Shown: positions 41,341 through 52,649 of the stretch, piece by piece
How the letters are laid out: each line of letters begins with the position of its first letter
Position numbering within the stretch: position 1 is the first letter of the stretch
Assembly (NCBI GenBank): GCA_029721515.1
Contig: CM056559.1
Span: 17,525,479-17,589,478 of the forward strand
Source of the DNA: Synanceia verrucosa
Taxonomy: Eukaryota; Chordata; Actinopteri; Perciformes; Synanceiidae
Reading direction: 5' to 3'
Length of the DNA stretch: 64,000 nucleotides
Notes under the pieces: generated by a model
Told to the model about the DNA's origin: nothing
The model's database searches: none
What the model saw: only the letters and a program-made list of their open reading frames with translations
Position numbers and translations under genes: made by a program

Positions 41341-41666
41341 CTGGAAAGAGAGGAAGACAACGGTTAGGGAAGGAAATACTGAGAAAGGAAGATAAGGGTG
41401 AGGAGAAGAAATACAGCCCCTGTAGTGCACTTGTTAATTTCATGAACACCAAAGCAGCTGAAACTGATTAACAACCCGTGCTGAACTGACCAGATCAAGG
41501 TCCCAGAGCTTTAATTGACTTGATGCTAAACTCTGATTAAATGTGTTCTTTTAATTAGTTTGAGCAGTGTAATAAATGCCACCATTTATTATCCCCTGAA
41601 TGTCATGTGATTGATTGCACTAAACCAACTTTGTTTATTTTATTTTGTATTTTTTTATGTATATTT
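41341..41666. other. intron or upstream flank of the RUN exon
   Basis: Starts with the polypyrimidine tract and acceptor of the RUN exon (minus strand); nothing else is recognised. Confidence 0.45.
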
Positions 41667-41984
41667 TAGGGCTGTAGAAGTTAACACAACGGTAACTCTA
41701 CTTGGATAAACTGCCCAAAATGCATTGCCAGATATGTGCTAATTTTGAAAACCCTAATATATACACACTACATTTAGTAAACAATTAGAATCATCACATC
41801 AAAAGTTACATAAGTTGTTTTTGATGCTATTTCTTTCCCAAATGTATTAGAGAGTGTGAATGGTTGAATAAAAGGCATTAACTTAAATCGTTCTGCAGAA
41901 AGGTGTTTTATGAAGTTCAAACCATTTCCTTACATTAGTTTAAAAAGCAGAGCTGCCACATCCAATATGGCAGACATGCTGACG

Positions 41985-42152
41985 TATCGCAGCAATGGGC
42001 CAAGTCTCTTCCTTTATTTGCGCTATTCAGTTTTTTCAGAGTCATAGAACAACATAATCTGTGTATCATAAAAGATGACTCAAAATGGCCAAAACACTGG
42101 CAAAAGGCACTTTCGCTTTTGAAAACGGGCTGGCACTCAGTAAGTTAATAAA
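41985..42152. repeat. partial copy of the 13134-13593 TTAA MITE
   Basis: GTGTATCATAAAAGATGACT, ATGGCCAAAACACTGG and GGCACTCAGTAAGTTAA parallel 13430-13593. Confidence 0.65.
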
Positions 42153-42189
42153 AGAGGAAAACTATCAAAAGTTATCAAAAGAGGCATCA

Positions 42190-42384
42190 TGTATCATGAA
42201 GTTAAAAATTCACTTTTACTTTTTAATTTTGTACTTAGATAAATTTCAGAACCTGTACTTTCTTACTTTTACTTAAGCAACAGAGTTGAATCAGTACTTC
42301 TACTTTTACTTGAGTCTCTTTTTACACAAGTATCTGTGCTTCTACCCTAAGTAAAGAATGTGCATACTTTTGCCACCTCTGACA
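42190..42384. repeat. CTTTTGCCACCTCTG dispersed repeat, copy 2
   Basis: Parallels 29196-29325: TTTCAGAACCTGTACTTTCT and TACTTTTGCCACCTCTG. Confidence 0.75.
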
Positions 42385-42609
42385 CATTCATACATTTGGA
42401 TCTGGTTTGGACTGTAAATCGGTTTGTACAATTACATGCATATAAACATATATATTCAAAAATCTAATTTTATCAGCATGTTTGATCATTAGTTAGGACT
42501 GCATTGTTAGCTACCTTGATTTTTGAATGTATTTTTGCTTCATGACCTGCCAGTGCGTATCTGGCAATGTATTTTAGGCAGTTTGTCCAAGTAGAGTCAC
42601 CGTCACAAG

Positions 42610-43282
42610 TTAAAGGGACTCTATGTATTTTTTAAGTATTTTATAACCTCAAATCAATGTCTTCATTCATAAATAGATCCTCATTGGTGTAAAATAATCA
42701 ATGCCAACAATCTGACTTATCCTCCTGGGCGAAGAATCAGTTCGCTCATACAGAGGCTTCCATGTCTTTCCGCTCTACAAAAAACTACGAACTGCTGAGA
42801 GTGACATAAAGCACTACCTACTAGTACCCATTGGACAAAATGTATTTCCGCGTTTTGCGATTCACTTTTCACAGAGAAGCAAGGTGGAGATGCCGGTTTT
42901 ACTTACCCGGCAGTAAACTAAAACCTGCACTGCACTTTTAGTCACAATACAAGACCATACTTATGCCACGCCGAATCCTCATCGACAAAAAAGCGTAAAA
43001 AGGCCATAAAATGACCGAAGCTGGGGATCTGCTGTGAGTGACCGCCCGGGAGCGCCCCATGCCCGGCTACGGCTGGCCAGGACCCACAGGGAAGTCCTCC
43101 AGGCTGTGGAGGTCCGGGGAAAAATGACCGGAGCTCCGGGCCAAGGACTGGGGATCCGCGGTGATAGTGGCCACCTGGGAGTTGACCCATTCCGCTTACC
43201 GCAGTTCCAACCAGGTTGCAATGCATGCAAAGTCAAATTTAACCACTAGATGGGAGAAAAAAATGACATAGTGTCTGTTTAA
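42610..43282. mobile_element. TTAA-site DNA element, complete copy, 673 bp
   Basis: TTAA AGGGACTCTATGTATTTTT at the left, AAAAATGACATAGTGTCTGT TTAA at the right. The ends are inverted repeats of about 20 bp and the target TTAA is duplicated. No transposase. It is inserted in the right arm of the hAT-like element. Kolobok or piggyBac superfamily, not resolved. Confidence 0.8.
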
Positions 43283-43397
43283 GGTGTTTATGGCGATTAA
43301 TCACCTTAATGTGCTAATATCGACAGTCCTAGTAAATTTTAATTTTATTTTTCTCTCGCTGCTCCCTGATTATAAATGCCAAATAATAAGTTGTATA

Positions 43398-43497
43398 TAA
43401 TAATACTAATAATAATAATACGAACAAAAAACAATAATAACAATAATAATAATAGTAATAATAATAACAATAATAATGAGAAGAAGAAGAAGAAGTT
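43398..43497. repeat. (AAT)n / (AAG)n microsatellite
   Basis: Imperfect AAT units ending in five GAA units; the Leu/Ile-rich minus-strand frame is an artefact of it. Confidence 0.95.
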
Positions 43498-44138
43498 TGT
43501 TTTAGTCCTTTGATTGCCTGTAAACATTTATTAAAGTTTTGTTTTTATTGCAGCTCCTGAAAGCAAACAGAGACAATGTAAATGATAAATGTGTTAAATA
43601 AATGTTCATTTAAGTTGGGCAATTTTGTACCTTTGTTTATGTTTAAACATGTATCTCCATAACAACCATGCTACTCCCACTCATTCCTTCCTTACACCTC
43701 CAGGCTTCCTCACAGTTTTGCTAATGGACTTGTATGAGGAGAAAATGTTATTAGTGACCACTTCTAGCCCGTCTGGAGGAACAGTGGTAGCCGCTTATTA
43801 AATTAGAGGCAACAGAGTCACCTGAAATGTGATTTTCAGAAGCGAGGTTCTGAACTGCTGGCTGCCTTATAACGCCTTTAAATATTCAGAGGATTGCAAG
43901 TAGTGACCATCTGCTCTCTGAGCCCTTTACATGGTCCGTTCATTAGTGATGAAGATAAGCTCATGTCAGATTTAATGATCTCTGTGAGGGGAAATGGTTC
44001 TCAGCAGCAGAAAGCAGTAATAGAAATCTGCAGGAAAAGTTGGGCTGTAAAAGTAGAGCAACTGAGAGGCTAAAAAAGAAACACAAACATTTCAAACATT
44101 TAGTCATTGATGACATGAAAAGCAAAACATAAGATATA
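43498..44138. other. no feature recognised
   Basis: AT-rich intron or flank; nothing recognised. Confidence 0.4.
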
Positions 44139-44957
44139 TACTGACCAAAACTTCCAACGCAACACTCCCATGATTGAGAAATTTTCGGCACACAAAGCCA
44201 AACAATGAATTTGAGTTATAACACATGAAATATCACAAGAAATCTCAAAGGATTTGCTATTGTTTGTTGTGTGCCTACATGTTGTTCCACTTGACTGCAT
44301 ATCCTTAGAATTTGTCACCACTGATGAAACTGAGCAGATCTTAATCACCTATCCTTTTAAAACCTTTTCAATAAGTAGCCGTACCAATGGCGATCTTTAG
44401 TACTCATTTGCATTGTCCTGGTGAAACATTCGTCCATGGCACGACTACATCAAAATCAGAGAGAAAGGGCCATTGGTATGCTGACAGCTGGAACGGCACA
44501 GAGACGTGTTGCCAGGGCCTTGGGTGTTCATGTGTCGACCATTTCGTGTTTATGGAGCTGGTATAATGAGACAGGGTGCACTAACGACCGACCACAGGCT
44601 CCCAGGCCATGTGTCCCCAACCCTCGGCAGGACCGCCATATTCATCTTCAACATCTGAGAAACCGTTTCCTGCCAGCTACAGTGACTGCAGTACAGACCA
44701 GAGGTCAACATCAGAACAGAATCAGCGACCAAACAGTACGCAACTGCTTGCGTGAGGCCAGGTTGCACAGCTGACGTCCCTGCCGTGGTCTGCTGTTGAC
44801 TCCAGCACGTCGCCATGTCCGTCTGCAATGGAAAGAGTGCTATTACACTGCATTTGAATTAAAACTTCATATCTGATATGTGTTGTTAGCATGTCACTTG
44901 AATTTGGTACAATATGCATAAACCATGGGAGTGTTGCGTTGGAAGTTTTGGTCAGTG
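44139..44957 (+). mobile_element. Tc1-like transposon C, internal-deletion derivative with both ends
   Basis: Ends ACTGACCAAAACTTCCAACG and its inverted copy, extending through CAACACTCCCATG, flanked by TA. At 819 bp it is about half the usual Tc1 length. An open frame at 44421-44771 reads QRERAIGMLTAGTAQRRVAR, VHVSTISCLWSWYNETG and RISDQTVRNCLREARL, the DNA-binding part of the transposase, and stops before any catalytic DDE residue. Confidence 0.9.
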
Positions 44958-45404
44958 TATATTTCCAGAAGACAACAACAAATACAAAGACCAGTCTTCA
45001 GTCTTTCAGGTGTATCAGTAATAGAAGCCAAAATCACTAAATGCTTTTCAAACAGAAACAGTGCATCTAGAGACAGTTAATGGTTAACCACTGAGAACAC
45101 TGCTGCACTGCACAGCGTTTGTGGAGAGTGAGGCAGTCAAAGAAGTCGACAGTAAAGAAGCAGAAGTGAGCAGTGAGCACGGCTGCGGCTGCAGCAAAAC
45201 TTGACAGCCATCACAATTCAAAGCTGATGTTTGGAGGCACTTTGGCTTTCAAACAACAGAACGAACTAATAAGCTGGACAAAGAGTCTGCAGTTTGCAAA
45301 CCATCACTCCACTCACATATTCAGGGAACACTCATCTAATAAGTCACTATACTGAGATAGTAGCACAGCAGCAGCTGCCGAAACATGTTGCTCCAGTGTT
45401 TGTG

Positions 45405-45410
<6 letters not shown>
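44958..45410. other. no feature recognised
   Basis: No gene or named repeat seen. Confidence 0.4.

Positions 45411-45444
<34 letters not shown>
45411..45444. repeat. (TG)n microsatellite
   Basis: Pure TG, followed by CGTATATATA where the next Tc1 element begins. Confidence 0.95.
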
Positions 45445-45447
<3 letters not shown>

Positions 45448-45454
45448 ATATATA

Positions 45455-47060
45455 CAGTCATGGAAAAAATTATTAGACCACCCTTGTTTTCTTCAATTTC
45501 TTGTTCATTCTAATATCTGGTACCACTAAACGTATAATACAATGAACACAACAAAAAATGCAGCTGGTCACATAATACTTTATGTCATATTTGACATTCT
45601 TAAGCTTAATTGATTCCCAGGGTATATAAGAGGCCATTTCATGTCACAAGCAGCACTGCACATGCAAAGGCCTAGAGTGGTTTCCTGCTTACATTCAAGC
45701 CGTAGCACAACTCAGAAGTTGTCAGCTCTCACATAATGCCTAAAACAAAAGAATTATGTGAAGCAACAAAGGCAGCCATCTTGGCACTGCTGGAAATTGG
45801 CATGAGTGAGAGACAGGTAGCGAAAAACTGAAGATCTCCAAGACAGCCGTTCATTACAACAAAAAAAAACAAGCTGAACATGGCACTACCAAATTGCTAC
45901 CTGGCCGTGGCAGGAAACGCGTCTTTCTACCCCACGAGATGACCGTGCACTCATCCGTTCCTGTGTCAGGAATCGTCGTCAGACCTCCAGGGACCTTAAA
46001 AATGAGTGGGCACTGTCGAGAAATGTGACTTGCTCGGCAAGGACAGTTCGAAACCGACTTGTTGCAGCTGGTTTGAAGTCACACAGAGCACGCAAGAAGC
46101 CCTTCATCAATGAAAGGCAGAGGAAGGCCCGGTTACTCTTTGCACCAGACCACAAGGATTGGACTGTTGATGATTGGGCTAAGGTTCTCTTCAGTGATGA
46201 ATCCAATTTTGAATTGATGCCCACTCCAGCCAACTTACTGGTTAGGAGGAAGCCTGGAGAAGCTTACAACCCAGACTGTCTTGCCCCTACAGTAAAACAT
46301 GGGGTGGATCAGTCATGATCTGGGGTTGTTTCAGTCTGAGTGGAACAGGGCAAATGCAATTGTGTGAAGGCCGAATGAACCAGGTCAAGTACAGGACTAC
46401 CCTTGAAAACAGTCTTCTTCCATCAGCTGGAAAACTCTTTCCTGCCTCGAATGACTGGATTTTCCAACAAGACAATGCCCCTTGCCACACGGCAAGGTCA
46501 GTTAAAGCCTGGATGGAGAACCACAACATTCGCACCATGCCTTGGCCTGCTCAATCACCAGATCTTAATCCAATTGAAAACCTGTGGAAAATCATCAAAC
46601 TCAAAATGGAGAACCACAAGCCCAAAAACAAAGAAAATTTGTTTGAATTTGTCCAACAGGAATGGGCTGCTGTGACAGCAGAACAATGTCAGAAGCTGGT
46701 GGAGAGCATGCCAAGACGCATGGCTGCAGTCATCAAAAACAATGGTTATGCAATCAAGTATTAACTCTTGTGTGTATCATGTGTTTAAAGCAAACAGAAA
46801 AGAAAACATGGAATGCTTAAAAGTAGTGTTTTTGGCAGTACAATGCCATAGCTATTGATAAGAATTTAAGTAATTTTGGTTATTATCAAGAAAACTATGG
46901 AAAATGAATAATCCTTAGTTCTTAAATTAAACTCTCATGAGCTATTTTTGTTGTTATCATTATAATTGTCCAAACAAATGTACCTTTAGTTGAGCCAGGC
47001 ATTAAAATTAACAAGAAATTGAAGAAAACAAGGGTGGTCTAATAATTTTTTCCATGACTG
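45455..47060 (+). mobile_element. Tc1-like transposon D, full length with both TIRs
   Basis: CAGTCATGGAAAAAATTATT opens the left end and its complement closes the right end. The inverted repeat continues through TAGACCACCCTTGTTTTCTT to about 52 bp. TA flanks both sides. The length of 1606 bp is normal for Tc1. The left end sits at the edge of the TG/TA microsatellite, which supplied the TA target. Confidence 0.93.
45737..46764 (+). pseudogene. Tc1-like transposase, three frameshifts
   Basis: MPKTKELCEATKAAILALLE starts the helix-turn-helix domain. Frame is lost near 45830 (one A missing in an A-run), near 45923 (about two extra bases after CGCGTC) and near 46302 (one G missing in CATGGGGTGG). 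Catalytic residues are all present: VLFSDES (Asp), FQQDNAPCHT (Asp) and DLNPIENLW (Glu), with 34 residues between the second Asp and the Glu, the DD34E spacing of Tc1. The C-terminus is IKNNGYAIKY. Clearly inactive as a protein, but relatively young. Confidence 0.92.
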
Positions 47061-47899
47061 TATGTATGCAGTGGTGTAGTCTGGTTTATTCTAGTGGGAA
47101 AACTCAAAAACCCAGCCGTGGTTGCATTACGTATATGCATGAAAAGAAATGATACTGTTCTCCCTCAGTGGAAAATTTTGATACTGTTTTCCATAAAACT
47201 ATGCTCTTTAGTTATAATTTTGACTATCATTCCCATATTCGTGAAAAGAACAACATGACCGTTACTTGGTAGGGGAAGCACTGAATGAATAAATCCAGAG
47301 TTTTCCTTAGAAATATGAGCTAATATGGGGAGAAAAACAAGCTAGCTTATAAACTCTGGACAAAGCTAGGACTAGCCAACAGGCTAATGTTCCAGAACTT
47401 TCCATCACATGAACCAGTAACCTTGTCTATTAAAGGACTGGGTGACATACTGTCGACCCTTCACTTCTTTCTCCTGTCTGAACTTTTTTCTCTTTTCGTT
47501 TTGAACTCCCTGACTTTTGAGATCATCATCACCGTCTCCTCCTCCACTCGCTATGTTGTGGTTGCGGTGTCTGTTCACGGTCTGTGCTGTTTGACGGAGC
47601 AGGTGGACTGAACCATTTTATGTAAATAGAGGGGGGAGGATGTTGAGATATGTTTCCAAAACAAATAAAGTTAGCGTTACCAATACATTGTAAATAAAAT
47701 ATATGCATGACTATGAGTTTATTACTGAGTGTATTACTAAGTGTATTATTAGTAGTATTACAATTGTATTAGGGGCTTTTCTGGGCTCCTGTCAATCATG
47801 GACCCCTAGAATCCATGCTGATATGTATCTTGGCACATTTTTAGTGATTATACGATAATTTGGGATGTTTTCTACTGTATGTATGTACATATGTGTCTA
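47061..47899. other. no feature recognised
   Basis: A 74-codon open frame at 47387 has no known homology and no splice context. Nothing else is recognised. Confidence 0.4.
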
Positions 47900-48650
47900 T
47901 TAAGTGTGTCAAAAGTTTGGAAGCAAGGCCACTACAGGCCTTCAAGTTTCTGTTCACAATGCCTTTCTTAAAAACAGCAAGAGTCATATGTAATTTTGGA
48001 TGTTTTAACATATGATCAGACTTTACCTTCCTTGATATGCACCATTTTCCTCAATTTACCTTCAATTTACCTATTTGGTTTGAAATGCTGAGTTTATATC
48101 TGCAGACAGCTTTGTGAACATCTTAAAGCATCACATGTAACACCCACAATAAATCAAGGAGGTGGTAGTGCTATGGTATGAGGATGTTTTGCAGGTGATA
48201 GAGCAGGAGATTTGTTTGAAGTAAAGGGTATCATGAACAACAGCACCACTCCATCCTCCAGTATCACGCAGTTCCATCTGGACTAAGACTTGTGGGTCAA
48301 AAGTTTGTTTGGAAGTAAGATAATGATCCTAAGCATTCTACCAAGCTCTGTCAGGGTTACCTAGACAAAAAAAGTGTTCTTCAAAAGATGGTTTGGCCCC
48401 CTCAGTCCTCTCTCCAGTTGAGCTTTTGTGGAATGAATTAGATGGATCAGTCAGAAAAACATGTCCCACAAATCAGCAGTCTCTTGATGAACTTAAGAAA
48501 GCTTGGAATGCAATTCCTGGCACATACATTAAAAAACTTGTGGAACGAATGTCTCGTATATGCCATGCTGTTGCCAGAGGAGGTTACTTTGAAGAAAGCA
48601 AAGTCAAAGCAAGAAAAACTCAAATAACTGATAATTATAGTAGCTTGCAG
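47900..48650 (+). mobile_element. Tc1-like transposon E, strongly decayed
   Basis: Frames give GGGSAMV-like sequence, a broken NDPK-like segment, PVELLWNELDGSVRKTCPTN, SLDELKKAWNAIPGTYIKKL and VERMSRICHAVARGGYFEES, the C-terminal half of a transposase of a family ending in GGYFEES. AAAAGTTTGGAAGCAAGGCC near 47912 and its inverse (GATCTTGCTTCCAAAC, near 50527) may be its terminal repeats, in which case 48690-50500 is inserted sequence. Confidence 0.7.
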
Positions 48651-48754
48651 CCTCGAGTTTCGATCTTTTGTCAATCGCCAAGTAATTAGAAAATAAAAAT
48701 GAACTAATAAAGCAAACTTCAGTGTTATGCTCCATCTGTCTGTTTTGGTTAAGT

Positions 48755-49010
48755 TCACCATTTTTGTCCTGTGCCTGGATGTTGTCCTGTCTCTTCCTGT
48801 TTTATTTTGAAAGTAACCCTGTCTCCCTCTCATTTCAGATTGCTTTGCTACCTGCCCCTGTGTTTTCCCGCGTCTGTGATTGTGAAACCCTGCCCTGATT
48901 GTTTCCACCTGTGTCCCCTTACCTCAAATTTAAATAGCCTTGTCATTTGTTTGTTTGTCGTGAGATCGTCCTGTCCCTTTGTCTGCCGTGAGTACCGTCT
49001 CCAGTATCCT
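48755..49010 (+). repeat. dispersed repeat, inverted relative to 18600-18905
   Basis: CTTCCTGTTTTATTTTGAAA, CCTGCCCTGATTGTTTCCAC and CAAATTTAAATAGCCTTGTC match the complement of the 18600-18905 copy. It probably continues to about 49140. Confidence 0.65.
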
Positions 49011-49294
49011 GTGGTCCAGCTTCCCTGATCCTCCAGTGCTTTTTGTTTGTAAGTTTGATAGCCTTAGTGCCCTCTTTGTGTTCTTAGTTTGCTTTGTATT
49101 TCCTTGTAAATCCTCTGTGTGAGTTGACCCTCATAGTTTGTTTAGTGTTTAATGAGTGATTTGTTTCTCTCCATCTCCCTGCTGGAACACCATGCGCTCT
49201 ATCCTGTTCTCAGATGGCTGCAGCTAAAAAGCCAGTCACCTTTTTTAGTGTCACTTAATACTTTGCCAGTTTCCCCAAACTCTGTCGAAAAGGA

Positions 49295-50245
49295 GCCTAT
49301 CAGCAGTGCTGGGAAGGATACTTTCAAAACGTATTCCGTTACAGAATACATGCTCAAAAAAATGTAACATATTCCATTACATTACTCAATCTTCGTAACG
49401 AATACTCCCAAATTACACAACAAACCGGAGCCGAGCCAACAACCATCGGGTGCTTACATGAACCTGTGCAGGACTCGAACACAAGCTAATTGTAGCTAAC
49501 GTTAGCTAGCATGTCAAACAGGGCTAACGTTAGTCAACGTTAATAAACCAGCACATGAGAGAATGTAAATCGCACACCATTAAGCAGGTAGTTACCCGAC
49601 AACTAATGTCATCCCTGGCTAACTAAAATAACTTATTTTAAGATGCTTCTTTAGGTTAGAGGTGGAGTCTTTGGATGCTGAAAGGATGTTGGTTGCTGGC
49701 AAGCAGAGGTTGCACTGCACAGTAATATTTCCTTCTCCCTTCTCTTTCCTTAATGTGAAATGCTGTTTGAATTCCCATGATAGAAACATATTTCTGTCCT
49801 GGCTCTGTTATGCCAGGTTAGGGGTTTGCTATTGCTAACAACAAAGTTACAGTTGTATTTGCTGGTTGAAACTGTTCAATCCAGATAAAACCAGCTGGAG
49901 ACGTGTCTAAACATAGCGATATGGCTTTGGAGAGTTTCTGGCAGACGATCACTTTTTGGCTCCTGTCCCAGCTCCATCATGATTGATCAAGTAAAGAGTG
50001 TTACCTCATTTTTGTTTATTGTCATCTTGGGGCTTTAGGGAAATGCATCGAGCTGCCTTTATTTAGGGAGTGAATAAACTAGTGAAACAGAAGTACTGTT
50101 ATGTATTCCATTAATTTCAACAATGTAACTGTATTCTGAATAACATCTATTCAAATTGTAACTGTAACGGAATACAGTTACTCATAATTTGTATTCTGAA
50201 TATGTAACGCCGGTACATGTATTCTGTTACTCCTCGACAAACCAT
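49295..50245. mobile_element. TTACAGAATAC-type DNA element, about 950 bp
   Basis: The left side GGGAAGGATACTTTCAAAAC then GTATTCCGTTACAGAATAC is mirrored on the right by GTAACGGAATACAGTTACTC and TGTATTCTGTTACTC. Subterminal inverted repeats without coding capacity suggest a non-autonomous DNA transposon. The exact ends and target duplication are not clear. Confidence 0.55.
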
Positions 50246-50626
50246 CTCAAACACAATGATAGCCAATCAATGTCCACTTCAGGGAAGAAGCCCAACGCAT
50301 AAAAACTGATTTTATAAAAAGGCAACTCGCATATAGAGACAGTAAAGTTGGAAATTAAAATTAGATTAATGTGATTTTTAAAAAAAACAACGCGCTAAAT
50401 ATGACTATATTTAATTCATCCCAATTAATGTGATAATTTAACACCCCCTAATAATAATCATGTTTATTTTGTTGCAAAGTATACCAATGAAACTTTTTTT
50501 TTTTTTAAATACAAATTTACTAATTTGATCTTGCTTCCAAACATGTGCACAGCTATATGTACATATACAGCTTGTATTTTAAGCTGCATTTTAAATTTCT
50601 CAGTGACTATCGCAATTATTGCAATA

Positions 50627-51320
50627 TACACTCCTGATCAAAAAAAATTAAATTTTGCACTGTTGGATCTTAAGGTTCTAAGTAGTGTTTCATAATTGAG
50701 TAAGCAATTTATGAGAAACAACCATTAAACTGAAATAGGCCGTTCATCAGCTGATCAAAATTTTAAGACCACAGCCTTTAAAAGCTGGGTTTTTCAATAA
50801 GATAATGCTGCAGTTCACAATGCCCACCTGACAAAGGATGTCTTCCAGAGAAATAACATCACTCTTTTGAACCATCCATTCCCCTGATATGGAGCTAAGC
50901 TAAAGTTCAGACAGGAAGACTATATTTCTAAGCTAACATCCAAGCCTCATCCAGTCTCCCACTATCCTCTCGCTCTGCCCTCGTCACCTAAGAATCCAAT
51001 CACAGTCTGCCATCCTCCTTTCTCTTCCACCAATCAGTCGAGGTGAGGGTCGTTTGTAAAGGTCAGAGGATGTCATATCCTGTGCAGATTGCAAAGCCTC
51101 AAGGCAAATGGGTAATTTGAGATATTGGGCTGTACAAATAAATTGACTTGACACCTTTTTTGATCTTTTTTTTTTTTTTTTTAGATGTGGTTTTAAACTT
51201 TTGATCAGCTGATGAACAGCCCATTTCAGTTTAATGGTTGTTTGCGATAAATTGCTTACTCAAATTCTTTTTGCGTTTTGAAGCACCACTTAGAACCTTC
51301 TTAAGCTCAGTGTGTGTCAC
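50627..51320 (+). mobile_element. Tc1-like transposon A, second copy, internally deleted and interrupted
   Basis: Starts TACACTCCTGATCAAAAAAA. It jumps from CACAGCCTTTAAAAGC to TGGGTTTTTCAATAAGATAA, deleting most of the transposase, and is interrupted at about 50900-51149 by a LINE 3' tail. It ends near CTCAAATTCTTTTTGCGTTT. Same family as 35516-40861. Confidence 0.8.
50900..51149 (+). mobile_element. CR1/L2-like LINE 3' tail inside Tc1
   Basis: AGGTGAGGGTCGTTTGTAAA, GGCAAATGGGTAATTTGAGA and TATTGGGCTGTACAAATAAA end the fragment with TTGACTTGACA. It interrupts the Tc1 A copy. Confidence 0.75.
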
Positions 51321-52649
51321 AATCGCAAAAATGTATTGTATCGTGAGTCTCAAGTATGCACCTTGTGTAAAAATTAAATTAAAAAATCAGGGAGGTAATC
51401 AGACGGAATGTAATCTGTTAATAATAACATATTTCATGCAAATGATGGTTCTTAATTCCTTGTTCTTAATACTATAAATATTTCCATGAATTGACATGTT
51501 TTTAACATTTGCAATACATTGCCTTTCTTAAAGTACTGTATTAATACATGACATTATACTGACTGTGTGTTTTCCAGATTCTTATCCTTAGAAAATAGAC
51601 CATGCAGAAGCAGAGAGGCACTTCTGAATATCAACAGCACATCACTGATTATTAGCCGAGGCAGAAAGACAGAAGCTGCTCAGAGAGAAGCAGAAAATGA
51701 GGGGAAATGGAGGTTAACAATGTTTCTGGCTGTGGCCTGCTAACTGCCTCCCTCCCTCTGTAATTGCTGCATTAGTGCTCAACCATAGGGCTGATGGTAA
51801 AAGCAACAATTATTCAAGCAAACAGAGAATCTGCCTCAGACTCATTTCAATACATGTGGTTTTCATGTTTCAATAATGAAACGCAAATGAAATAAAGGCT
51901 CTCTGCAAAAAAACTGCTCTCTTCCTTCATTTTAGAGGAAAAAGTCCATTTCATTTCTCCTCTGAGCCTACGTATGTGGCTGTCTGCTCTTGTTATTCCT
52001 CTGTGAGGTGAATCTAGTGGATATTTTAGTGCAATATAATGGCCGACAACAGCATTATCCTCCAGGAAAACTGGTGCTTTATGGGTGTAATACTCTACTT
52101 TTATGGCTGCTCTTGGAGCCATAGAAGGAATGCTTTCAGCTGAAGAAGCTCTTTGTGCAGGTTTATTCTTAAAGTGTTTAAGAAGCTTTGTTTGAGAGGA
52201 TAGTGACAGTGAGCAGTTGCAGATCTGAGCTGATTGAGGTTTATAGCTATTGTGGAAACGTTACTAAAGGGTTGTCGTTTCTGTAGAAACAGAAATGAAG
52301 CTCCCATGGGATGGACCATTCCTCTCATTCTGCTGCCAGCCTGCTGATTCATGTTGAGCTACCTGATGCTGTGATTAATCATCGAATCCTGTCTTATGTG
52401 TTATTGTAATTGTTATTACTGTGAATTTTGGTAACTAATATCAAAAGTTGCAAATCAACTGCCTAATTACACATCAGCAATGTGAATGTGTTCGTCAACA
52501 GAAGTGAAGATGCTAGCACCAGCTGGAGCTAGCTGCTACATGAGCCACTGTGTTCTGGTGCTGGACAGGAAGTCAACAGTTGATTTATCTTAACCTTTTT
52601 GGCTATATACAACTCAAAAATGCCACACAGGTAATATGCCATATGTGAT
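51321..52649. other. no feature recognised
   Basis: Open frames of up to 91 codons on the minus strand have no recognised homology, and none matches the missing SGSM2 N-terminal exon. Confidence 0.4.

Larger units (their letters stand above)
41667..43331. mobile_element. hAT-like element, composite with nested insertions
   Basis: Ends TAGGGCTGTAGAAGTTAACA and the complement of TAGGACTGTCGATATTAGCA. Flanks GTATATTT and GTAAATTT could be an 8-bp target duplication with one mismatch. Subterminal arms at 41690-41745 and 42535-42605 (ACTCTACTTGGATAAACTGC and complement) pair once the inner TTAA element is removed. No transposase frame. hAT assignment rests on the 8-bp duplication and TAGGGCTG end. 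Confidence 0.5.

Noticed and set aside
43345..43527. Leu-rich ORF
   Set aside because: Antisense reading of an AAT/GAA microsatellite.
46315..46764. Functional 149-codon Tc1 protein
   Set aside because: It is only the C-terminal part of a transposase broken by three frameshifts inside an element with both TIRs.
51847..52352. Minus-strand ORFs as candidate missing SGSM2 exons
   Set aside because: No similarity to the SGSM N-terminus and no suitable splice sites.
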